DNA from: Fagopyrum homotropicum
Taxonomy: Eukaryota > Streptophyta > Magnoliopsida > Caryophyllales > Polygonaceae
Assembly: GCA_033239125.1 (NCBI GenBank)
Contig: BSWB01000006.1
Coordinates: 117,846,242-117,910,241 of the forward strand
Length of the DNA: 64,000 nucleotides
Direction of reading: 5' to 3'
A model generated the notes under the pieces. It saw only the letters and a list, made by a program, of their open reading frames with translations. It searched no databases and had not been told where the DNA came from. Below, piece after piece: positions 21,135-31,912 of the stretch; the first letter of the stretch is position 1, and the number at the start of each line of letters is the position of its first letter. A program made the position numbers and the translations under genes.

Positions 21135-24100
21135 TAGGGGCGGGCAACGGATCGATCCAATCCGATCCGATCCGAATACCCGGATATCGAAATAGAAATT
21201 TTCATAAAACCCCCGATCCGGATTCGATCCGTATCCGGCCGGATATCCGGCACTTTTTCCCGGATCGGATCGGATAATTATCCGCGGATATCCGGCCGAT
21301 CCGATTGATCCGAATTTCAAAATATAGTATCCAAAAATCATTTTAGCCGGATCGGATCGGATTATTATCCGCGGATATCCGGATGATCCGTTTGATCCAA
21401 ATGACTTATGTTTGACCCGGTTGATCCGAAAAATGACTTTAACCGGATCCGGATATCCGCTTGATCCGAATATCCGTTTGATCTGGATATGTATTGCTAC
21501 TTTATTTATAACAAAATGTAATAAAAATAATTCAAAGACACAAAAAAAATCAAAATAAAATTGATAATCATATAGATAATAAAAAAAATGAGAATATTAA
21601 TGTTCATTATAATAAGAAAATAAAAATATGGTTTTAAAACAATAAATATCTTTATCTTTAAACTTTATAACTACTTCATACAATACCAAATAAAAAAAAT
21701 TGAGAATGGTAAAGTAAAAGTAAATTATGTAACTTGGATAAATATTAATTTTTTTTATTCTTGAAAATATTAATATATAGAAAATATTATTCTTAAATAT
21801 TATCAAAGTCAATTAACTTATTTTTATTTTAACAAAAGCTAATTGATTGTATTTCATTATAAATATTATGAATAATAATTACACAAGAAAACGATGTTTA
21901 CAAAATTATAATATAATATAAAACTTTGTATATACTCTAAAACGATCTTGTATTTATATAAACACATACATATATATGTATGTATATCTAGGCGATTTCA
22001 TTAAATGAGACGATCTTCTAATAAAATGTTGAGTTGCTAAGAAAAAAAATAACTAAAGTTATAGTTGTCATAATCATCATTACTTATATTATTCATAAAC
22101 TTATTTTTAAGACTTTAACACAAATTTTATGGCTAACATGGTTAAAATAGTTAGACTTATAAAACATCATTGTATAAACTTATAGTATGTAATTTTGTAC
22201 TTGTAATCTTGTATAGTGAACTAGAAGTTAAAACCAAAAGTTATATTTAATATCTTTTAAAAAAATAATTTGTAGAACTAAAGTAGAAAAGTAAATTTTA
22301 TTTGGATCTATATTTATTTATATTATTTTCTATAGAAGCCTTTTCGAAAAATTGTTGTGCCAACTTTTTTTTTTTACTCAAATTACAATTTTTATTATCA
22401 TCACTGTTTATTTAATGAGAACTTATATTAAGACTTTACCACATAAGTTATCTTTAATAGGATAATAAGAATTGAAATTAAAAAATCGTTATAGACCTAT
22501 AGTATTTGATATGCATAGTAAATTATAATATATAAAAAATGACTTTTTAGAATTATAGTGAAATCTTATTTGAATCAAAATTTATTATATGTATGTTTAA
22601 CTCTTTTAACCATGTTAGAATATAATAATGTTTTTGCAACCTTATGATAAAAAGATTATTATGGACATTTACCACATATCTTATCTTTAATAGGGTGATA
22701 ATAATTGAAATTAAAATGCTCGTTATAGACCATTATTATTTAATAATGTTTTTACAACCTTATGATAAAATTTATATTTCTACAATTATCAATATCATCA
22801 TTATTTGTTCATTTAAATGAAACCAACTTCTAATAAAAGATTATTATTGAGACCAACTTATAAAAATATATATTTTACAAAGAGATCAATTGATGATAAA
22901 AAAATTAATATGGACATTTGTTCATTCAAATGAGATCAACTTCTAATAAAAGATTATTATTGAGAACATCTTATAAATATATATCTTACATTGAGATCAA
23001 ATAATAATAAAAGATCATTATGAACCTTTGTTCTTTTAAATGAGACAAGTTTCTACGAAAAGATTATTGTTGATATCAACTTATAAAAACATATACCTTA
23101 CAATGAGATCAACTTATAATAAAAGATTATTATGAATATTTGTTCATTTGAGATCAACTTGTAAAAATACATATCTTACAATGAGATCAACTTGTAAAAA
23201 TACATATCTTACAATGAGATCAACTTATAATAAAATATTATAATGAATATTTGTTCATTTAAATGAGATCAAATTCTAATAAAAGATTATTATTGAGAGC
23301 AACTTATAAAAATACATATCTTACAATGAGATCAACTTATAATAAATTATTATTATGGGCATTTGTTCATATAAATGAGATCAACTTCTAATAAAAAGAT
23401 TATTGTTGAGACCATCTTATAAAACTTATATCTTACAATGATATCAACTTATAATTAAAAAATTATTATTAACATTTGTTCGTTTAAATGAGACTAACTT
23501 ATAATAATGGATTATTATTGAAACCAACTTATAATCATATCTACATAAATCTATATCTGAAAATAAGACTAACTTATAATTAAAAATTATTATGAACATT
23601 TGTTCATTTACATAAGATCAAATTCTAGTAAAATATTATTATTAAGACCAACTTATAATCATATATATAATAATCAACATCTTACAAATGATACCAACCA
23701 ATAATAAAAGATGGGTTCCAAACTCTACACACTCTTCTCTCAAGGGGTACACTTACTAAACACAAAACTAGAAAAAGCCTACTAAACCAAATTGTTTCAT
23801 AAAAAGATTATAATGAACATTTGTTCATTAAATGAGACAAACTTTTAATATTGTTATTGAGACCAACTTATAATCGTATTTATAAAAAGACATATCTTAC
23901 AATTAGATCAATTTATAATACAAAAATATTATGAGTATTTATTCCGAAAGGTATGAATATGTGAGTATGTATAAAGTTGTATATATTATAGATGTATATA
24001 TGTTTAATTAAACTAAATGAGATCATTGTGACTATGTGAGTACGTATAAAGTTATACAAAAAATATTATCAATTCATTATTTTGATTAACTAAAATAATT

Positions 24101-24672
24101 TACCATGTATATTGTAAAATATGTCAACTACAAATATTAATACAAAATCACATAATGATATAGAGTAACTAAGTATGCACATTATTAATTCATCACTTTG
24201 CCAAACTCAAATATTTTTCCATTTAATATTATTTTAAATATAAATATTAGTACATAATTGTAATATACAATCTTTATTTATCCTCCCTAAAACAAATACA
24301 TTTAAATTATAATAAAATTTTTTAATAGCCGGATATCCGGGAATATATAGTGATCCGGGACTATCCGGATATCCGGCGATCCGGAGCTATCCGGATATCC
24401 GGTGACCCGAGACGATCCGATGATCCGCGGATATCCGGTGATCCGTGAGTATCCGGATATCCGCGGATATCCGTTTTTTATCCGGGTATCCGCGGATATC
24501 CGGATGCCTAAAACCCCGATCCGTATCCAATCCGATGATCCGGGAAAATCTCCCGGATCAGATCGGATTTGGACCGGATCAAAACGGGTAGTAAAATATC
24601 GGGTTTTTTCGGATCGGGTCGACGGATTTTTCGGACCGGACCGACGGATCGGATTGGTTTTGCCCACCGCTA
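21135..24672. mobile_element. Non-autonomous hAT element, 3.54 kb; TSD GTCGATGT
   Basis: The ends are TAGGGGCGGGCAA and, on the other strand, TAGCGGTGGGCAA. They are flanked by the exact 8-bp duplication GTCGATGT (21127-21134 and 24673-24680), the hallmark of hAT insertion. Each end carries about 350 bp dense in the palindrome GGATATCCG and related CGGATCCGG words. These are probable transposase-binding arrays. The 2.8-kb interior is very AT-rich, has no transposase frame and contains a tandem array. A short stretch near 23740-23800 resembles the terminal repeat of the 25.8-29.3 kb element. Confidence 0.85.
22790..23670. repeat. AT-rich degenerate tandem array inside the hAT element
   Basis: Blocks such as GAGATCAACTTATAATAAAA + GATTATTATGAACATTTGTT + CATTTAAATGAGATCAACTT recur roughly every 90-120 bp, with alternating versions (GAGACCAACTTATAAAAATA). 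The copies are diverged and unequal in length. Confidence 0.65.
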
Positions 24673-24680
24673 GTCGATGT

Positions 24681-25764
24681 TGTAGTAGGTGCAATCGGCT
24701 GTGCAAGTGCAGGACTTTGTGTGAGGTAGGGAACTTGATGCCGATGGGTTCCCTTGCCAAACTTGCAACTAGTGGCGGTGTAGACTCAAATCCAAATGCA
24801 AGTCGTGTCATGGTAGCCTAGTCGACGCAAAGGAGGGACCTGGCTTCTTGATGGCTATTGTTGGTGGTCTGTGTGATGAGGAGGGGTTCCTGGTTATGGC
24901 GTCGACGTCCAGGCAGAAAGGGAGGTGGCGAAGAAGATCTTTGCTGGGTGACTTAGTGCAGGACAACGTCAGATGAGGCGTGAGTAGGACGAGGGGCGAT
25001 GGCTGAAAGTGAAGGTAGAGAGATATGCTGGTAAGTTAGGGTTGGAAAGGGGGTTCCAGATCTCAAATATACAGTTACCGATTTTTATTAACTAGTTTCC
25101 TTATTTTTAACCTAACTTATATATTCAAAATATTAATTATCTTTAACTGTTACCTTAACTATTTAATTAAGATTCTATTCACACATTATTTATCTTTTTT
25201 TATTAAACTGTTAAATATTAGGGACCTAGTTTGTTTTTTAAAAAAAAAAGTTACCTTATTAACTTAATCTTCTCATAAATCATCGATATTTAAACAGACC
25301 CTATATTAACAATTTTATTTATGTGTAAATAAAAACATATATTTATTTTAATTCAGTTCAAATAAAAATCATTTTACAAATGTATTTAAACATTGTAAAA
25401 ATTATATTATATCATATAACTTTATAAGTGTATATGTAACTTGAATGTGTTTCTCTTAAACACATGCAACTGTTACTTAAAAATAAATTATCTATTTCCC
25501 TATCTTTATTTTTAAAACAGATAAACTTAATCAAACACATTTTCTTACCTTGCATAAATTATAAACTACAAAAAATTTATATTCCCATTAACTTAACAAA
25601 ACCATATATTATATTATAATATTTTTTATATTAAGGATATTCCGAATGATACCCTCGTGTTTTTTGGCTTTCTGAATATTGCCCAACGATTCTTTTCTGA
25701 ATGGTAAGTAGATAAGTAGGCTTTTTTATTTTATAATTAGGTAAGTACACTTTTTTAATTTATT
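24681..25764. other. Unassigned spacer
   Basis: The first 400 bases are moderately GC-rich but lack an intact frame. The rest is AT-rich. Near 25640, words like ATTCCGAATGATACCCTCGT and TGCCCAACGATTC recall the ends of the inverted-repeat element at 33213, suggesting an old related fragment. Confidence 0.4.
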
Positions 25765-25968
25765 GTATACTAACTAGACATTTTCTAGTTTTCTATTTAG
25801 TAAATATACCCCATGATTTTTTTACCACTTTCATTTAATGGTAAGGTAAAACTAACTAACCCTTCTATTAAAAAAGAAAAAATATTTGATGTTTTTTATG
25901 TAAATTTTGATTTTAATTACTGAATTTGTTATTTATTTTATTTTATTTCCCTTTTTATTTTCTGTTTT

Positions 25969-27090
25969 CATACCGGACATTTACATACCGAACATTAACA
26001 TACCGGACATTTACATACCGGACATTTTACATATTGGACATTTACATACCGGACATTTTATATACCGGACATTTACATACCGGACATTTACACACAAGAC
26101 ATTTTACATACCAGAAGTTCATACCGGAAGTTCATAACGAAATTTTTCATACCGGAAGTTCATACCGAAATGTTTTATACCGAAAGTTACCGGAAGTTCA
26201 TACCGAAATTTTTTATATCGGAAGTTCACACTCGAAGTTCATACCGAAAGTTCATACCAGAAGTTCATATCGGAAGTTCATACCGGAAGGTCATAACAAA
26301 ATTTTTCATACCGGAAGTTCATAACGAAATTTTTCATACCGGAAGTTCATACCGAAGATTTTTATACCGGAAGTTCATACCAAAAGTTCATACCGAAAGT
26401 TCATACCGGAAGTTCATACCGAAAGTTCATACCAGAAGTTCACAACGAAGTTTTTCATACCGGAAGTTCACAACGAAGCTTTCATACCGGAAGTTCATAC
26501 CGAAATTTTTATACTGGAAGTTCATAACGGAAGTTCATAATGAAATTTTTCATACCGGAAGTTCATACCGAAATTTTTTATACCGAAAGTTCATACCAGA
26601 AGTTCCTAACGTAGTTTTTCATACCGGAAGTTCATACCGAAATTTTTTATACCGGAAGTTCATACCGAAAGTTCATACCGGAAGTTCATACCGGAAGTTC
26701 ATATCGTAAGTTCATAACGAAGTTTTTCATACCAGAAGTTCATACCGAAATTTTTTATACCGGAAGTTCATACCGGAAATTCATACCGAAAGTTCATACC
26801 GGAAGTTCATACCGAAAATTCATACTGAAAGTTCATACCGGAAGTTCATAAAAAAGTTTTTCATACCAGAAGTTCATACCGAAATTTTTTATACCGGAAG
26901 TTCATACTGAAAGTTCATACCGGAAGTTCATAATGAAGTTTTTCATACCGGAAGTTCATACCGAAATTTTTTATATCGGAAGTTCATACCGTTCATACCG
27001 AAAGTTCATACCGGATGTTCATAACAAAATTTTTCATACCGGAAGTTCATACCGAAATTTTTTTATGCCGGAAGTTCATACCGGATGTCA
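25969..27090 (+). repeat. Tandem array of CATACCGGAAGTT (13 bp), with a 15-bp CATACCGGACATTTA block at its start
   Basis: From 25969 to about 26110 the unit is CATACCGGACATTTA. After that dozens of CATACCGGAAGTT units and CATACCGAAATTTTT/CATAACGAAATTTTT variants follow. The stop-free unit keeps several frames open (to 179 residues, YRKFIPEVH-like). These should not be read as a repeat protein. Confidence 0.85.
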
Positions 27091-27240
27091 ATGATGTTTA
27101 CACTGGTGAATTTACAACCTTTGCTCGCTCAGGGTGATGCTGACAGTGGTCTTGATCGTCTCTGGGCAAAGAAGAAGGTTATACCATTTTAGAGACATTT
27201 TTGTTGCTTCAAGGTTGATACCTGAATGTTGCGTCTTTGC
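27091..27240. pseudogene. Short gene-like insert between the opposed arrays
   Basis: This non-repeat segment of about 150 bp lies exactly between the forward and reverse arrays. It has a possible plus-strand frame with LLAQGDADSGLDRLWAKKK. It looks like transduplicated coding sequence, but I do not recognise the source gene. Confidence 0.3.
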
Positions 27241-27241
27241 T

Positions 27242-27785
27242 CATACCATTTTTATAACTTCCAGTATGTAATTCTCCGGTATGTAATTCTTAATTCTAAA
27301 CTATGACATATGTTTGATATAACTTCCGGTATGATAACTTCCGGTATGATATGATAACTTCCGGTATGATAACTTCCGATATTATATGATAACTTCCGGT
27401 ATGATACGATAACTTCCGGTATGATAACATCCGGTATGATATGATAACTTCCGGTATGTGAAGCTCTGGTATGTGAACTTCCGGTATGTGAACTTCCGGT
27501 ATTTAAAACTCCGGTACGTGAAACTCTTGTATGCATTTCAAAAAAATAAAAAAATAAATAAAGAAAATAAAAAATACAAAAAAATAAAAAAAAAATCTGG
27601 TATGTGAACTTCCGTTATGTGAAGCTCTGGTATGTGAAATTCCGCTATTGAAAATTCCGGTATGTGAAAATTCCGGTATGTGAAATTCCGATATGTGAAA
27701 TTCCGGTAAGTGAAATTCCGGTATTGGAAATTTCGGTATGTGAAAATTCCGGTATGTCACAATTCCGGTTTGTAAAAAATTCTTC
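27242..27785 (-). repeat. Reverse-oriented array (AACTTCCGGTATG)
   Basis: The same motif as in the left half occurs here on the opposite strand, in two blocks (about 27257-27533 with AACTTCCGGTATGAT units, and about 27596-27775 with AATTCCGGTATGTGA units). The blocks are separated by an A-rich stretch. Together with the left array this makes a large inverted structure. Confidence 0.8.
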
Positions 27786-27889
27786 ATTATAGAAAATAAA
27801 AAAATAAAGAAAATAAAAAAGAGAAAAAAATTAATAAAAAACAAAAAGAGCCTAGTATACAAAATTCTTTCATTATTTTTACCGTGAAA

Positions 27890-28100
27890 ACCCTTCACTC
27901 CCTTCCCCCTTCTCTTGTTTTCCATCTTCCCGCAGCCTTTCTATGTCTTCTTCTCGTCCGCGTCTTTCCGATCATCACCTTCTACAACCGCTTCATCTCC
28001 GAGGTCGAAGGCTTCGGCGACTTCTCCACCATCGACCACCGCCGCGCCAACCACCATTGAAGTCCCTGTCGTATTTGATGCAGTATTGAATTCATTGTTT
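27890..28100 (+). pseudogene. GC-rich captured coding fragment, source unknown
   Basis: The composition jumps from AT-rich array to C-ending codons. One frame reads TFYNRFISEVEGFGDFSTID with almost all third positions C or G, and it stops soon after. This strongly suggests a piece of a real exon, but I do not recognise the protein. It is followed directly by the chlorophyll synthase fragment. Confidence 0.35.
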
Positions 28101-28116
28101 CCTCTTCCTGTCATAG

Positions 28117-28302
28117 CTTGGGATTGCAATTGTGAATGATTTCAAGAGCATCGAAGGTGATAGAGCAATGGGTCTACAGGTGAGTTCGTTATTTAGGGTT
28201 TTGGTATGTGGATCCCTGTTGGCAAATAACAATCATTTAATCCATTCCAATATGCAGTCACTTCTTGTTGCTTTTGGCGTTGAAGCTGCAACATGGATCC
28301 AG
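28117..28302 (+). pseudogene. CHLG: Captured fragment of chlorophyll synthase: two exon pieces with the intron retained
   Basis: After an intron-like acceptor (TTCCTGTCATAG), the exon 28117-28179 encodes LGIAIVNDFKSIEGDRAMGL plus Q. A GT...AG intron (28180-28257) follows, then an exon piece 28258-28302 encoding SLLVAFGVEAATWIQ. Chlorophyll synthase, the plastid UbiA-type prenyltransferase that adds phytol to chlorophyllide, has this IVNDFKSxEGDRAxGLQS-LPVAFG region, including the second Asp-rich motif. Only about 36 residues are present and they run straight into unrelated sequence. It is therefore a genomic, not cDNA-derived, capture by the surrounding transposon and encodes no enzyme. Confidence 0.8.
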
Positions 28303-28770
28303 ATTTTTCATTAGGATCAACTTCAGTTTTGACCACAGATTTAGTCTTCTTAGTTTCCTCAGGGGAAGCCTTGCTTTTCAGACTCTTACTTGATGATTCT
28401 TTATTTCTCTTTTTTTCATCAGCTTCTTCTCTTTGTCTCTCCTTCTGGTTTCTTTTGCGAACAAACTTTATCCTCAATTTTTACAAAGTACCAAGAAAGC
28501 TGAGCTACAAAACTCTCGACAACTTCATCGTAGGAAGTGAAGAATTCATCTCCTTCAGCCAGTCTAAGGAATACAGAACAACCATGAAGCATGATGAGAG
28601 TTAGAGACATGTCCAATGGAAAACTTTCTGGTATGAGTTTAGATAGTGCAAAAAGGATGATGTTTTGTGTACGACATGATTGTGATTTGCAGTTCACTAG
28701 AGGGTTTGACGTTGAAAGCGTGAAAGCATTTGAAGATTTGAGAAGTCGGGTTGGATAGTTTTTAAGCACA
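28303..28770 (-). pseudogene. Second captured gene fragment, antisense to the first; source unknown
   Basis: On the minus strand a coding-like stretch (28419-28769) includes LSKLIPESFPLDMSLTLIML and LRLAEGDEFFTSYDEVVESF. It is followed in another frame by a Lys/Glu/Ser-rich segment (ADEKKRNKESSSKSLKSK, TKSVVKTEVDPNEKS) that meets the chlorophyll synthase piece at about 28303. The frame change between the two parts suggests an intron or damage. I do not recognise the gene. The opposite orientation to the neighbouring fragment shows independent capture. Confidence 0.4.
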
Positions 28771-28844
28771 ATCCCTACCGAGAATGTTAAATTTGATTTG
28801 AATCGTGTAAATTTTGATTTGAACTGTATTTTTTTTGAAACTTT

Positions 28845-29010
28845 TGGTATGAAACTTCTGGTATGAAATTGCTGGAATGATAACTTTAACTTATTGTATG
28901 ATAACTTATGGTATGATACCTTAACTTCTGGTACAATAACTTAACTTCTGGGATGATAACTTCCGGTATGATAATTTCCGGTGTGAAAAAAATTCCGGTA
29001 TGAAAAAATT
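28845..29010 (-). repeat. Distal reverse array (AACTTCTGGTATG / ATTCCGGTATGAA)
   Basis: Diverged copies of the CATACCGGAAGTT complement lie just inside the right terminal inverted repeat. They mirror the array beside the left end. Confidence 0.65.
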
Positions 29011-29268
29011 ATGTTTAGAAAAAATGCTGCAATGAAAACTTAATGGTATGAGAAATAAAAAAGAAAATAAAAAAAACCAAAAAAAATCAAATTTAGTAAT
29101 TAAAATTTAAAACTTATATTTATATCACAAATAACCATCAATTATTTTTTTTTAAAAAAAGTAGAAGGATTAATTATTTTTACCTACTATTAAATGAAAG
29201 TGGTAAAAAAATTATGTGATATATTTACTAAACACAAAACTAAAAAAAGGCCTAGTAGGTCAAATTCT

Positions 29269-29900
29269 TAAAAAAAAAAAAAAAAAAAAGACTACAATAA
29301 ATCAAGATCTTAAGAATGTGCGGATACTCCCCTATCTGTGTCATCCAATGTTCAACATAAATTTCACAAAGTAAGATAAGAAAGAAAGAAGGGTAAGGGT
29401 TGCTCTCAACACTTATCGAAATGGCTATGAACCTTATGCTTGCCTTTTCTGCTCAGGTCCACCAAAGTCAACTCAAAAAACGCTCTAATGTATGTCGATC
29501 TCTTCGCTCGACAGGGTTATGAACACATGACCTGTTCATCCCTCAAGCTAAAAGTAAATTCCCAATCGTAACCTCCAACCTTAAAGATTAATCTTTTTTC
29601 TTATAATGGATACAAAACTGTAAACTAAATATGCTCCCAAATTTTATTATACGGACTAATAATTTTCCCCCTACTATTATTAGGATAGAGGTCTAATTTT
29701 TATACACTACTTAATTATTATTATTATTATTATATTTAGTATATATTTTATATACATTATAAAAAAAACATACTTACCAAAATTAATTAGAATTTTCAAC
29801 TTATTTACTACTTTATATATAGGGGGTGCGTTTTATTTTACAAAATAAAATTTGTGATTTATGAATTATAATTGATATTCGGAGTTTATATATTATGAAT
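29269..29900. other. Intergenic spacer upstream of the first DUF761 gene
   Basis: It contains an A-tract at 29270-29290 and AT-rich DNA. No gene is supported. Confidence 0.5.
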
Positions 29901-29903
29901 ACT

Positions 29904-30100
29904 GGTCCAAGTGTAAATAAACCGCCTAACGAGGGGTAAAAATGGAAAGCCATTGATGAGCTGTTGTCCGCGTAGTAGCGGGTCCTACAACTACTCTTGA
30001 GTTTAACGTTTACCGGCCCCACACAAAGCGCATTAACAACGCGTAACGCTTAAAAGAAAAAAAGATTAATCTTTAATTAAATTAATACGACAGTATATAA
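29904..30100 (+). promoter_or_regulatory. Promoter block of the first DUF761 gene, conserved with its paralogue; TATA box 30094-30100
   Basis: The block reads GGTCCAAGTGTAA, GGTAAAAATGGAAA, CCGCGTAGTAG, AGTTTAACGTTTA, ACGCGTAACGC and then TATATAA 58 bp before the ATG. The same words occur in the same order before the second gene (36941-37154). Both contain CGCG and AACGTT cores. Confidence 0.6.
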
Positions 30101-30157
30101 AGTAACCATTCTCCTCCCTTGGTCCCAACACACAAATCTCAGATCTAACAAACTCAA

Positions 30158-30661
30158 ATGGGGCAAAAGCGAAGCAGAGCAGCAAATAGAGCATGGAATC
30201 TTCTTCGTCTAGCTCTATTATGGGCCCGAAAAGGCGGAATTCTCAAATGCCGAATAATGTCGGAGCTCCGGCACGTCAACAAACACCTAAAAGCCCTTCA
30301 CCGCCACCGGAGAATCGACGCCGCTGCAATCTACGGCGAGCGGGAGCTTTCATTTGATGAAACCCCGATTCTCCGGCTCGGGATGATCCGACCGGGTTCA
30401 CTCCGGTTCAAGTTTCCTAATATTCCCTGCATCAAACCGGCTGTTGTTGATTTCGATTACGATTTTGAAGACGAGATTTGTGTGGAGGAGGATGAAATTG
30501 AGTATGAGTACTGTGGTTTGAATGTTGAAGATGATGATGATGAAGAAGGGATTGATAAGAAAGCTGATGAGTTTATTGAAAGTTTTTATCAGCAAATGAA
30601 GATGCAAAGACAGGTTTCATATATTGAGTATAAGGAGATGCTTAACCGAGGAACAAGTTGA
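30158..30661 (+). CDS. DUF761 domain protein (cotton-fibre-expressed-protein-like), copy 1
   Basis: This is an intact single-exon gene of 167 residues with a good ATG context (AAATGG). The N-terminal third is basic and conserved with the paralogue (RAWNLLRLALLWARKGGI, then CRIMSELRHVNKHL). The middle holds ELSFDETPILR and an acidic tract. The C-terminus carries the DUF761 signature (KADEFIESFYQQMKMQRQVSY). DUF761 proteins are plant-specific, usually small, and of unknown molecular function. Some are reported in fibre or stress-responsive gene sets. There is no signal peptide. The hydrophobic LLRLALLW stretch is short and probably not a membrane span. It is paralogous to 37200-37637, about 7 kb downstream on the same strand. 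Confidence 0.85.
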   Translation: MGQKRSRAANRAWNLLRLALLWARKGGILKCRIMSELRHVNKHLKALHRHRRIDAAAIYGERELSFDETPILRLGMIRPGSLRFKFPNIPCIKPAVVDFDYDFEDEICVEEDEIEYEYCGLNVEDDDDEEGIDKKADEFIESFYQQMKMQRQVSYIEYKEMLNRGTS

Positions 30662-30924
30662 TTTACATTATATGCTACATTCGATTTTGTTGGTTTTTGG
30701 TTGTTTGTTGTAAATATGGAAGAATTTCTTTCATTCTTTCACTTTTATTATAATGATCATGAATTTTGTGTCTAGTGTAAAATTGCAGCAATTACATCAA
30801 GGTTGTGTTACTTGTGTATACTAACTACGTGTCCTCCGAACTCAAAACATAAGTTTTGCATAATTTCATAGTATGATTAGTTGGTAATACTGGTGGTAAT
30901 CCAATATATATATATATATATATA

Positions 30925-31205
30925 GGGTGTGGTTCCCATGAGAACACCCCTAACGTGAAAACATGAGAACAATCGTACACCGTTGGATGTGAGTATTAAG
31001 GGTTGAGATTTAGAGTACATATCAAAAATAATAATAACTACGAATAATAATAATTAGGAATCCAACAATAACTACGAATAATCCACTCAACCAACAATAA
31101 CTACGAATAATACATTAAACGATATGACACATTCATAACAAAACTAATAATAATTACGAATATGTTCTCATGTTCTCACGTTAAGGGGTGTTCTCATATG
31201 ATCTA

Positions 31206-31208
<3 letters not shown>
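30925..31208. mobile_element. MITE copy 1 of the TA-microsatellite-associated family (284 bp)
   Basis: It begins GGGTGTGGTTCCCATGAGAA. On the opposite strand its other end begins GTATAGATCATATGAGAACA. Both ends continue with ACCCCTTAACGTGAGAACAT-type sequence, giving about 45 bp of imperfect inverted repeat with internal GAGAACA duplications. It contains four TAAYTACGAATA words. The TA tracts on both sides (30905-30924 and 31209-31246) hide the target duplication. Confidence 0.75.

Positions 31209-31246
<38 letters not shown>
31209..31246. repeat. TA microsatellite between the two MITE copies
   Basis: Uninterrupted TA repeat of about 38 bp. Confidence 0.9.
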
Positions 31247-31250
<4 letters not shown>

Positions 31251-31527
31251 GTGGTTCCCATGAGAACACCCCTAACGTGAAAACATGAGAACAATCGTAC
31301 ACCGTTGGATGTGAGTATTAAGGGTTGAGATTTAGAGTACATATCAAAAATAATAATAACTACGAATAATAATAATTAGGAATCCAACAATAACTACGAA
31401 TAATCCACTCAACCAACAATAACTACGAATAATACATTAAACGATATGACACATTCATAACAAAACTAATAATAATTACGAATATGTTCTCATGTTCTCA
31501 CGTTAAGGGGTGTTCTCATATGATCTA

Positions 31528-31530
<3 letters not shown>
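31247..31530. mobile_element. MITE copy 2, apparently identical to copy 1
   Basis: It has the same 284-bp length and, by eye, the same bases as 30925-31208, at a 322-bp period that includes the TA tract. This indicates a very recent tandem duplication or slippage through the microsatellite rather than two old insertions. Confidence 0.75.

Positions 31531-31593
<63 letters not shown>
31531..31593. repeat. TA microsatellite
   Basis: Nearly pure TA repeat of about 60 bp, lying between MITE copy 2 and the next small inverted-repeat element. Confidence 0.9.
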
Positions 31594-31595
<2 letters not shown>

Positions 31596-31912
31596 ACATT
31601 ATGGTTAAAAATGATAAAGTATTCATAATCCTTAAGCCGGTTTGTTTGACATTTGTCGTATATTTGACAAAAACTTAGTTAAATAATTGAACATATTAAT
31701 TAATGTTAGAACAATCAGACAATCAGTTATATATTTGTACAATTTTGAATATAGTTGAACAATTTTAAATATAGTATAACGATTGACATATTTGTACTAT
31801 TATAAATATAGTTAGACAAGTTTTAATTAAACAAATACATGTTATATTTGAACAATTCTTACTTGACCAAATGATTATGAATTTTTCCTACTTTTGACCA
31901 TAATACACATTT
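31594..31912. mobile_element. Small MITE of another family, about 320 bp
   Basis: The left end reads ACATTATGGTTAAAAATGAT. The right end on the other strand reads GTGTATTATGGTCAAAAGTA. Both continue to an ATTCATAATC word, giving about 38 bp of imperfect inverted repeat. The interior has repeated ACAATTTTxAATATAGT words. Its left edge abuts a TA tract. No TSD could be read. Confidence 0.5.

Larger units (their letters stand above)
25765..29268. mobile_element. TIR element with large inverted motif arrays and captured gene fragments (Pack-type)
   Basis: The two flanks form an imperfect inverted repeat of at least 110 bp. The left flank reads TTTAGTAAATATACC then TTTTTTACCACTTTCATTTAA. The right flank, read on the other strand, gives TTTAGTAAATATATC then TTTTTTACCACTTTCATTTAA. 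Just inside, arrays of CATACCGGAAGTT run forward in the left half and reversed in the right half. The centre holds unrelated gene-like pieces, including chlorophyll synthase exons in plus orientation and a different fragment in minus orientation. No transposase is present. Exact ends and TSD could not be fixed because both borders are low-complexity. A MULE- or hAT-like Pack element is the likeliest class. Confidence 0.6.

Noticed and set aside
25926..26709. Long open frames (132 and 179 residues) encoding YRKFIPEVH-type repeats
   Set aside because: They arise because the tandem CATACCGGAAGTT unit lacks stop codons. Unit length is not a multiple of three, so all frames give similar peptides. 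No other coding sign.
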